From NCBI RefSeq assembly GCF_001276715.1, contig NZ_LIUQ01000004.1, forward strand, positions 1-64,000: 64,000 bases of DNA. The letters are read 5' to 3'. Below, one piece after another: positions 33,751 through 42,000 of the stretch (positions within the stretch are counted from its first letter, which is position 1; every line of letters begins with the position of its first letter). The notes under the pieces were generated by a model. It made no database searches. It was given only the letters and a program-made list of their open reading frames with translations, and had not been told where the DNA came from. Both the position numbers and the translations under genes were made by a program. The DNA is from Planktothricoides sp. SR001. Lineage in GTDB: Bacteria; Cyanobacteriota; Cyanobacteriia; Cyanobacteriales; Laspinemataceae.

Positions 33751-35967
33751 GAGTATTGGTTTAAAATAAACTATCATCCGGTTTATGATAAAAAGAGTCA
33801 GGTGATAGCCGTTTGTTTGATTATTTTGAATATTACTGAGGAAAAGAAAGCCGTTAATGCTTTAATTAATAGTGAACAACGGTTTAAATCCCTGGTGCAA
33901 AATTCCTCAGATATTATCACAATTTTAGATCCTGATGGCATCATTCGTTATCAAAGCCCGTCAATTACCCGAATTTTAGGCTACGATCCGGATGATTTAG
34001 TGGGGGATAATGCCTTTGATTATGTTCACCCAGAAGAGCGCGATCGCATTTCGGCCATTTTTGTCAAAGCGCTGCAAAATCCAGGTTCAGAGGGAGAAAT
34101 TCAATTGCGATTTCGTCATGCCAATGGTCATTGGGTTTATTTAGAATCAATCGGCAGAAATTGGCAAGACGATCCGAAAATTAATGGGTTCGTGGTGAAT
34201 TCACGAGATGTTAGCGATCGCCGCGAACAAGCAGAACGCTTAAAAATGTTAGAACAGGCGATCGCTGCCAGTAAAAATGGGGTCATGATCGCCGACGTTA
34301 GAAACAATAATCGACTGGTTTATGTCAATCCGGGCTTTGAACAAATCACTGGATATTCGGCGGCGGACGTACTCGGAAGTAACTGCCGATTTTTGCAAGG
34401 ATCAGAGCGGAATCAACCAGAATTAGACAGATTACGAGCCGCCATTAAAGAAGGAAAAGACTGCACTGTTGTCTTGCGAAACTATCGGAAAGATGGCAGC
34501 TTATTTTGGAATGAACTACAACTTTCCCCGGTCTATAACGCCCAAAATCAACTAACCCACTTTATCGGCATTCAAACGGATATTAGCGATCGCAAAAAAG
34601 TTGAAGAACAACTAACCCATCAAGCGTATCACGACCCCTTAACAGGTTTGGCCAATCGTTCTCTCCTGATTGAACGTTTACAAAAAGCCGATTTAAAAGC
34701 CCAGCAAACCCCAGGTTATTTGTTCGCCCTATTATTCCTGGATCTGAATCGGTTCAAAGTGGTCAATGACAGCCTGGGTCATGCGGTCGGCGATCTACTC
34801 TTAATCGTCATCTCCCTACGGTTACAAAGTTGTTTAAAACCCAACGATACTCTAGCGCGGATCGGCGGCGATCATTTTGTGATTCTGTTAGAAGATATCC
34901 AGGATACCCATGATGCGATTCGAGTTGCCGAACAAATTCACGAACAACTCCAAGAACCGTTTACCCTAAAAGGTCACGAATTCTTTATTTCCGGCAGCAT
35001 CGGCATTTCCCTCAGTTCAATGGGTTACGAATGTTCGGCGGATCTATTGCGGGACGCCGACATTGCCATGTATCGGGCAAAACAAAGCGGCAAAGCCAAA
35101 CACGCGGTGTTTGATAAAGCCATGCACGACCGGGTACTCGCTCGCTTAAACTTAGAAAATGAACTGCGTCATACAATTGAAGCGGTGCAAAGCGGCGACA
35201 GTAATGCGCTCTGGTTAGCTTATCAGCCGATCGTTTGTCTCCGCACCGGCAAAATTAAAGGCTTTGAAGCCCTGGTGCGTTGGCATCATCCAGAACGCGG
35301 TTTCATTTCTCCCGCAGAATTTATTCCGGTGGCGGAAGAAAGTGGTTTAATTATCCCTCTGGGGATGTGGATCTTGCGGCAAGCTTGTCGCCAATTGCAG
35401 GAATGGCAATCGATTCTAGTCAATAACCACGCCACATCCGCCGATCAGCTAACCATGAGTATTAATTTGTCGGCCAAACAATTTTTACAACTGGATTTGA
35501 TTCACTTAGTAGATCAAATTCTCGCCGAAACCGGTGTCAGCCCATACAGTTTGAAGCTGGAAATCACGGAAACGGCGATCGTGGAAAATATGGAATATGC
35601 CCTAGAAACTCTCTCAGAACTGAGAAAAAGACAAATTTTGTTGTCCCTGGATGACTTCGGGACTGGTTATTCTTCTCTAAGCTACTTACACCAGTTTCCC
35701 TTGGATACCTTAAAAATTGACCGTTCTTTCGTTAACTCAATTCATCAGGAAAGTAAACACCGCAAAATTATCCAAGCCATTGTCACCTTAGCCCATGCTT
35801 TGGGGATGGATGTCACGGCAGAAGGATTAGAAACCTCCGAGCAACTTCAACAACTGAAAATGCTCGACTGCGAATTAGGTCAAGGATACTTTTTCTCTAA
35901 ACCACTCGATCGCGTAGCTGCTTCTCACTTACTGCTAAAACCATCCCACTGGTCAATCCAGGGTTGA
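33751..35967 (+). CDS. PAS-GGDEF-EAL protein, output half
   Basis: Continues the frame of the preceding piece; the first internal Met of the open part is at 33802. Contents: the rest of a PAS domain, two PAS domains (about 15-135 and 140-260 from 33802; CRFLQGSERNQPEL and GIQTDISDRKK), GGDEF (about 270-430) and EAL (about 445-700). The cyclase signature is GGDHF (34864-34878), lacking the Glu, so diguanylate cyclase activity is unlikely. The EAL domain looks competent: FEALVRWHHP, NLSAKQFL, LEITETAI, LDDFGTGYSSL, KIDRSFV and AEGLETSEQ. The whole gene therefore probably encoded a cyclic di-GMP phosphodiesterase controlled by several sensors. Whether this half is translated on its own is unclear. 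Confidence 0.85.
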   Translation, partial: EYWFKINYHPVYDKKSQVIAVCLIILNITEEKKAVNALINSEQRFKSLVQNSSDIITILDPDGIIRYQSPSITRILGYDPDDLVGDNAFDYVHPEERDRISAIFVKALQNPGSEGEIQLRFRHANGHWVYLESIGRNWQDDPKINGFVVNSRDVSDRREQAERLKMLEQAIAASKNGVMIADVRNNNRLVYVNPGFEQITGYSAADVLGSNCRFLQGSERNQPELDRLRAAIKEGKDCTVVLRNYRKDGSLFWNELQLSPVYNAQNQLTHFIGIQTDISDRKKVEEQLTHQAYHDPLTGLANRSLLIERLQKADLKAQQTPGYLFALLFLDLNRFKVVNDSLGHAVGDLLLIVISLRLQSCLKPNDTLARIGGDHFVILLEDIQDTHDAIRVAEQIHEQLQEPFTLKGHEFFISGSIGISLSSMGYECSADLLRDADIAMYRAKQSGKAKHAVFDKAMHDRVLARLNLENELRHTIEAVQSGDSNALWLAYQPIVCLRTGKIKGFEALVRWHHPERGFISPAEFIPVAEESGLIIPLGMWILRQACRQLQEWQSILVNNHATSADQLTMSINLSAKQFLQLDLIHLVDQILAETGVSPYSLKLEITETAIVENMEYALETLSELRKRQILLSLDDFGTGYSSLSYLHQFPLDTLKIDRSFVNSIHQESKHRKIIQAIVTLAHALGMDVTAEGLETSEQLQQLKMLDCELGQGYFFSKPLDRVAASHLLLKPSHWSIQG

Positions 35968-36081
35968 ATATGATTCCCCATTTTCCCCTATTCCCTAATG
36001 CCTATTGCCTATCTCCTATCTCCTATTTCCTGTTCCCTGTTCCCTGTTCCCTGTTCCCTATCCATTGTCAAGAGTTTCCAG

Positions 36082-36445
36082 ATGCGATCGCTCACCAGCA
36101 GCCGAATCATTCGCCCTAAAATCAGCACCATGCCTCGGCAAAGCAATCAGGCAACCACTTACCTAGAAATCTATCAACTGGCTGTAGAAAAAAAAGCGTC
36201 TAAAACAAGAATTACAAGCCATAGAAAAGCGAAAAGTTACTATTTATCAGCGACTAGAAGCGATCGCCGAACAAATTGATTTTCTAGACAAATCCGCCCA
36301 TGAAATTAAGGGTAATTCCCCGGAAAGCGAACGCACTCAAGCCGAAACAACTCAAGACCCGCTTCAGTCCCCGGCTGAAAAAAAATCAGAACCAAAAGAT
36401 GCTCAACCGGGCTATTATTTGGAAACCATGACTTTGGATTTTTAA
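36082..36445 (+). pseudogene. gvpV: GvpV-like gas vesicle protein, frameshifted in an A8 run
   Basis: From the ATG at 36082 the frame reads MRSLTSSRIIRPKISTMPR, then TTYLEIYQLAVEKK, and is lost at a run of eight A (36188-36195). One base fewer would join it to RLKQELQAIEKRKVTIYQR, then AEQIDFLDKSAHEI, ending at TAA 36443-36445. The rejoined product is about 120 residues: a basic N-terminus with IRPKISTMPR, a coiled coil, and a Glu/Lys-rich tail ending YYLETMTLDF. This matches my memory of GvpV, an accessory protein encoded next to gvpG in cyanobacterial gas-vesicle clusters; here gvpG lies convergent, 385 bp away. The extra A may be a sequencing error, polymerase slippage or a true mutation. 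Confidence 0.6.
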
Positions 36446-36567
36446 GTTATTTGTTGTTAGTTGTTTGTTGTTGGTTGTTAGTTGATTGTTGTTAGTTATT
36501 AGTTATTAGTTTTTAGTTGGTTGTCCTTTGGTGATAGGTTACTTGTCAAAATTAAATCCCTATTAAT

Positions 36568-36703
36568 AATACCGTTTCCAATTAAAAATGCAACACTTTT
36601 GGTCGCGGAGGCGAAGCATGACCGTATATAGGTTAATATTTTGAGCGGATTTGCATATGCCGGAATGCTTTGCCCCTACTGTTGGATGAATTTTTGTAAA
36701 TGG
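36568..36703 (+). repeat. Dispersed element copy 1 (MITE-like)
   Basis: Shares blocks ACCGTTTCCAATT, AATGCAAC, TATAGGTTAATATTTTGAGC, GCCCCTACTGTTG and GAATTTTTGTAAATG, in this order, with an inverted copy at 55530-55663. It carries no coding sequence. Length and structure suit a non-autonomous mobile element, but no target duplication was identified. Confidence 0.65.
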
Positions 36704-36743
36704 TCTAATTTATATAGAGGATAAAAGACAATCAACAATCAAC

Positions 36744-36788
36744 CAAAGAATCCCTACCCAAAGAATCCCTACCCAAAGAATCCCTACC
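36744..36788. repeat. Three tandem copies of the 15-bp dispersed repeat
   Basis: CAAAGAATCCCTACC at 36744-36758, 36759-36773 and 36774-36788, all perfect, followed by ACAATCAACAATCAAC low-complexity DNA. Confidence 0.9.
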
Positions 36789-36830
36789 CAACAACAATCA
36801 ACAATCAACAATCAACAATCAACAATTTTA

Positions 36831-37082
36831 TTATTCCTCTTCTTCTCTTAATTCGTCTTCTTCCAATGCCTCGATCGCTAATAAAAGCTCCTCTTCTTGG
36901 GCATCATAATCCTCTTCAGAAATATCCCCTAAATCAAAAGCTAACTGTAACGCTAACAATTGTTTTTGTAAATTTTCTTTACTGTCTAATTCCCCACTGG
37001 CTCGTTCTAAAATTTGCTCGCCAATCCAAATAATCCCTTCAACTGGGCCGGTAATCGGTAACGTTAATAAGCGTAAAAGCAT
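36831..37082 (-). CDS. gvpG: Gas vesicle protein GvpG
   Basis: 83 residues opening MLLRLLTLPITGPVEGIIWI, followed by GEQILERASGELDSKENLQK and LLALQLAFDLGDISEEDYDA, and ending in an acidic tail; this is the GvpG family pattern throughout. GvpG is one of the minor proteins needed for gas-vesicle assembly and is predicted helical. AAGGAG lies 8 bp before the ATG. The structural gene gvpA is not in this window, so gvpG and the gvpV-like gene are split from the main cluster or lie at its edge. The frameshift in the convergent gvpV-like gene raises doubt whether this strain makes functional vesicles. Confidence 0.9.
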   Translation of the reverse strand: MLLRLLTLPITGPVEGIIWIGEQILERASGELDSKENLQKQLLALQLAFDLGDISEEDYDAQEEELLLAIEALEEDELREEEE

Positions 37083-37180
37083 AATTTTTTCTCCTTAATT
37101 TGTTATGGTTTGGGAAAATAATTAATTAACAAACCCGGTTTATTTATTTAAGAAACCGGGTTTCTTTATTTGTTCTCAAC

Positions 37181-37210
37181 CAAAGAATCCCTACCCAAAG
37201 AATCCCTACC
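37181..37210. repeat. Two tandem copies of the 15-bp dispersed repeat
   Basis: CAAAGAATCCCTACC at 37181-37195 and 37196-37210, between gvpG and the DJ-1/PfpI gene. The palindrome AGAAACCGGGTTTCT lies just before, at 37151-37165. Confidence 0.88.
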
Positions 37211-37244
37211 CAACAACAAATTATGAATTGTGAATTATGAATTA

Positions 37245-37826
37245 TCAATGGCTAATTGTCGTACCCAAGACCTTGAGAAACTCGGCTAACCAGCGGGGAT
37301 GGGCAGGCCATGCGGGAGCCGTGACTAAGTTGCCATCAGCGATCGCCTCATCCACGCCAATTTGGACATATTGACCACCGGCAGCCGTCACATCTGGGGC
37401 ACAAGCGGGATAAGCGGTGCAGGTTTTCCCGGTAAGCACACCCGCTGCGGCTAACAGTTGTAACCCATGACAAATCGCCGCAATAGGTTTATTCCCATCA
37501 GCAAAATAGCGAGTAATTTCCAAAACCCGGGGATTTAAGCGGATATATTCTGGGGCTCTGCCACCGGGAATCACCAGGGCATCATAGCTAGAAGGATCGA
37601 TCTCATCAAAGGTAGCGTTTAGGGTAAAATTATGACCCGGTTTTTCGCTATAAGTTTGATCCCCTTCAAAATCATGGACAGCCGTGCGAACCTTGTCACC
37701 AGCTTTTTTATCCGGGCAGACCGCATGAACGGCATAGCCGACCATTTGAAGTGCCTGGAATGGCACCATGACTTCGTAATCTTCTACAAAGTCACCGACT
37801 AACATCAAAATCTTCTTAGGAGCCAT
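37245..37826 (-). CDS. DJ-1/PfpI family protein
   Basis: 193 residues spanning the whole class I glutamine-amidotransferase-like DJ-1/PfpI fold. The start [18 protein letters not shown] carries the conserved acidic residue Glu15; [12 protein letters not shown] forms the glycine-rich turn; the nucleophilic elbow [16 protein letters not shown] contains Cys119-His120. Members act as intracellular proteases, glyoxalases or deglycases, or chaperones, and the sequence does not decide between them. It stands alone between gvpG and petN, on the same strand as both. The ATG start has only a weak purine tract upstream (TTCTTATGGCTC region). Confidence 0.88.
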   Translation of the reverse strand: MAPKKILMLVGDFVEDYEVMVPFQALQMVGYAVHAVCPDKKAGDKVRTAVHDFEGDQTYSEKPGHNFTLNATFDEIDPSSYDALVIPGGRAPEYIRLNPRVLEITRYFADGNKPIAAICHGLQLLAAAGVLTGKTCTAYPACAPDVTAAGGQYVQIGVDEAIADGNLVTAPAWPAHPRWLAEFLKVLGTTISH

Positions 37827-37961
37827 AAGAACTTTACTTTTTTTCGATGGTTAGAAATTGGGGGCAAGGATCGCCTGTTGGCATTGCCCCCACTATGCCC
37901 CCACTATAACTTAGTCGCCTTTGGCTACTTGGCGGGAACTCTTAAGGAGTTTTTCAGGAAA

Positions 37962-38051
37962 TTAGAAGCCGTTGCGACCCCAAACCACCATAGAGATGGA
38001 AAAGGTAAACACAACCATCAGCGAAGCCCAACCCACTGTCAAAATATCCAT
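37962..38051 (-). CDS. petN: Cytochrome b6-f complex subunit 8 (PetN)
   Basis: Complete 29-residue membrane peptide beginning [19 protein letters not shown] and ending VVWGRNGF, with the hallmark [21 protein letters not shown] pattern of PetN. It forms a single transmembrane helix in the cytochrome b6-f complex, which passes electrons from plastoquinol to plastocyanin or cytochrome c6 in the thylakoid. The start ATG is 38049-38051; the frame is open upstream, but the family start is unambiguous. This gene is strong evidence for a cyanobacterium, and it is easily missed because of its size. Confidence 0.95.
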   Translation of the reverse strand: MDILTVGWASLMVVFTFSISMVVWGRNGF

Positions 38052-39074
38052 AGCTAAAAAGTGAATCAATAATCTTGAACGGTACCAGGAGACAATCATA
38101 CAGATACATTTAACCCGGAAAAATCTGGTAATAGCCGGAAGTTTCTGAGTATGGCACAATCTGAAGTGAAGTAATCACGCCAGATGTGGAGGTATCTCTC
38201 AAAGCCTTTAACAGTTAGGTTAAAAGCGCTATTGTTGAGTCAATTCTGGTGGCATATTCAATTGCTTACTACAATATAGCTATAGTCAGCTACTTGATGC
38301 TTCGGCAAACCACCTTTGGCTATTGCTTAACTCTCTACTCGATAGACTACCATACTTAGAAAAATATTTCCTGAAATATCAGGTTCTTACCAGTGAATCC
38401 CCCTCCAATCACCAACAGTTAAATGTGTCTTCAGCATCAGACTCAAGCCATTTCTTACTTGTTACTTGTTACTTGTTACTTGTTGCTTGTTATGATTGGG
38501 TTGTGTTTAAACATCTGAGGGTGGTTCGGTGGTCGCCGATCGCCCGCTATCCGCAAGGCTAGTGGATCCTGGATTTCCATCGAGGATCAACTGTCATGGT
38601 CGAAGTTTCAGAGTTTTCGATTTTTGGCATTGCGATCGCCGCCAACAGCTTTTGGTCAGTTCAGCGCCCCTAGAATCCGGGGAAAAACCCCAAGATTCAC
38701 TAATAAGATTCGTTAATAACTCTTCAATCCATTACTCAAAGACTGTGGAGTTTTGGATTGAATTACCATACAATATCCAGATTATTTTATCATAGAAGTT
38801 GAGGCTCTTTGCCGACCGGTGCTCCCGAATGGAATCGATTGTGGTCTTTAATACAAAAAACCCTATAATAGGTGGATTAACTATAGAACACAATATTTTT
38901 TTGAGGGAATATCAGCCAAAACTGCTCAAGAGCGCGATCGCTGATAAATCGCGGTGCTAAGATTATGGTAAAGTTTAGGGATTAATTATATTTTCAGAAA
39001 CGTAAATTATGTGAGTGTTTTTGGCCATAGCATATATTGTTATTCAAACATATATATAATATAATTGCCAAAAT
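38052..39074. other. Long intergenic region, no supported gene
   Basis: 1023 bp between petN (-) and the CBS/PAS kinase (+). It contains a TTACTTG-type tandem repeat (about 38456-38485) and scattered short frames without motifs. The last 200 bp are strongly AT-rich and probably hold the kinase promoter. The petN promoter should lie at the left end. Confidence 0.5.
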
Positions 39075-42000
39075 ATGCTGCTTATTTGTAGCGTAATTTA
39101 TTTGCCAATACCTAGTAATAAAAAAACAATTATCAATAACATAAATTATAGATCAATGATTAACTTGCCTTTACAAATCCCCAAATCTAGCTCGGTTATC
39201 TCGACCATTTCACTGATGAGTCAACTGAGTCGCAGCAGTGTATTAATTGTAGACGGGCTTGATAATTATCCCAGTAATTATCTAGAAATTGCTCAATCGA
39301 ATATCGCTCAATCAAACTCAGAAATCTCTTACAAGCTGGAAAAATTTCCCGCAGCATCATTGATGGGAATTTTTACCCAAAGTGATGTGATTCGTTTAGT
39401 GGCTAGTGGTCATCTTACCGAACATAATCTGACCATTGAAGAGGTGATGATTACTCCGGTGATTACCCTGAATTTATTAGAATTTGTCCCAGAACATGGG
39501 GCATCTATGGATAACTTGGATCGGTTTAGCCAGTTAAATAGTTTAACCCAAAAAATGGTGATCGAGCGAGTCCTGGAAATTTTTCAAGAAACAGCAATTA
39601 ATCACCTGCCGTTAGTTGATGGTAGAGGTATAATTTTTTATGTAATTAATCAAAATTTTATCTTGAATTATTTAAGTAATAATTACCTTGAAAAACGAAG
39701 TATTGATACCGACAAATTAAATAGTAAAAAAAATAATAATTTGTCAAAATCATTATTATCAAAAAAAGCCGGAAGATTTCATAAATCAACTGCCTTAAAG
39801 CTACAGAAATTCAAGGATTTAAGCCCTAATTTAGCATCAGAAAGTTTTCTGGCTGAAAAAAAACCATTAGCTGGCGTTTTTTCTTCTGTCAATTACCTAG
39901 ATATTCAAAGAATGCTGGGGCATGAAGTGAGATTGGTATTGGTGTTGAATGGAGCAGGATATATCCGCATCGCCGAAGGAAATGAGGAGGTCAAAGGTTG
40001 GCAAGCAAATGAACTGCTTGGCCGAAATTTTTTGGAGTTAAATCTGGATGTTCCAGAGGCGATCGCCCAACTTCGGCATTGCCTTGCGACTGGAGAAGAT
40101 ATCGAAACAATGGCTGAACTGCCTTTGCTGTTTGTGTCAGAAAGTGATGGTGGTCGATTTTACCAGTGGAAATATTTACCTGTGAACAATTCCCAGGGAG
40201 AATTAATCGGCGCGATCGCCCTAGCAGTTGATATTACCAAACGGCATAAAACGGAAGCGGAACTGCGATCGCTTTTCCAGGCAATTACTGATATGGTTTT
40301 TGTCCTCGATCGCGACGGACGTTATTTAAATATTGCCCCAACCAAAAGTAACTTATTCTACAAGCCACCGCGAGAATTGCTGGGCAAAACTTTGTCAGAA
40401 GTGTTACCACCAGAAACAGCGGCACTAATACTGAATCGGATTCAAGTTGCTTTAAATCAGCAGGAAACCGTTCAGGTAGAGTATAATTTATCGATTCAAG
40501 GTCGGGAATGTTGGTTTGACGCGCGGATTTCACCGTTTTTAGAAGATTCGGTGATTTTGGTAGCGCGGGATATTAGCGATATTGCATCCGCAACGCTTCG
40601 CGATAGCGCATCCGCGCCGCTTCGCGAACGCATTCAAAGTCAGCAAAACCTGAGACAATCTCAAGAATTTTTACAACAAATCATTAATGCTATACCCGAC
40701 CCTATATTTGTTAAAAATGAAAACCATGAATTTGTGATAGTCAACCGGGCTTTATGTGAATTGATTGGCTGTGGTCAATCGGAGATTATCGGTAAAAGTG
40801 ACCCAGATTTTTTCCCACCAGAACAGGTGAATGTTTTTTGGCAAGTTGATCAAAAAGTTTTAGAAACAGGCTGTGATTACACAATTCAAGAAGAATTGAC
40901 CGATTCAGCCGGAAATATTCATATTATTTCTACCAAAAAAACTAGCGTGACAGACTCCAAGCAAAATAAATTTTTAGTGGGAACGATCCGAGAAGTCACG
41001 GAGCAAGTAAAAATTGCCGAAGCGCTGAAACGCAGCGAAGAACGCTACCGCGCTTTTATTACCCAAAGTTCTGAGGGAATTTACTGTTGGGAATTTAACC
41101 CACCGATTTCTATTGACCAGCCAGAAGCAGCCCAAATTGAGCAAATTTTTCAGTATGGTTACATTGTGGAATGTAATGATGCGATGGCTCAAATGCATGA
41201 GATGACTTCTGGGTTAGAAATGATTGGCACATCTGTCACCCAATGGCGTTCTCCCAAGGAACCAGAAACTCTAGAGAAAACTCGGCAGTTGATTCGGGCG
41301 GGATATCGGTTAAATAAAATCGAAATTCGATGGAGTAATACACCGGAAGGCGATCGCTATTTTTTGCTAAATTTCTTGGGAATTATTGAAGCGGGTTGCT
41401 TGCAGCGGTTGTGGATTAAGAAATTGGATATTAGCGATCGCAAAAAAGCCCAAATTGCCCTAGAACAAAGTGAAGCCCGTTACCGAGGAATAATTGAATC
41501 TCAACAAGATTTGATTGTCCGAATTAATCCCGCTGGTGAATTAACTTTTGTCAATGATGCTTACTGTGTATTATTTGGCCGTACTCGGTCAGAATTACTC
41601 GGTCAAAGTTATTTTGCGCTCGTGGATCAAGAGGAGCAAGCACATACCTTAGATGTGATGAAATTACTGGAATTTCCGCCCTATCGAGTCAGTTTTGAGC
41701 AGAAAGCGTCTACTCCTCAAGGCTGCCGCTGGATTGCTTGGGAAAACTACGCCATCCACAACGAACAGGGAGAAATTATAGAAATTCAGGGAGTCGGTCG
41801 GGATATTACCAATCGCAAAAAAACAGAATTAGCACTACGAGAAACGGAAAACTTACTGGAACTATTCTTCTCTAAATCCCTGGAAGGCTTCTTTTTTATG
41901 ATGCTGGATGCACCAGTGCAATGGGACGATACAGTAGATAAAGAACAAATTTTGGACTATGTATTTGCTCACCAACGAGTCACCAAAGTGAATCAGGCGA

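Larger units (their letters stand above)
36446..36830. other. Repeat-filled region between gvpV-like and gvpG
   Basis: 385 bp made of TTGTTGGTTGTTAGT-type low-complexity DNA, a dispersed element of about 135 bp (36568-36703), and three copies of the 15-bp CAAAGAATCCCTACC repeat. No gene. Confidence 0.7.

Noticed and set aside
38323-38795. Frames in the long gap after petN
   Set aside because: They include low-complexity TTACTTG repeats and lack any recognisable domain or conserved-looking composition.
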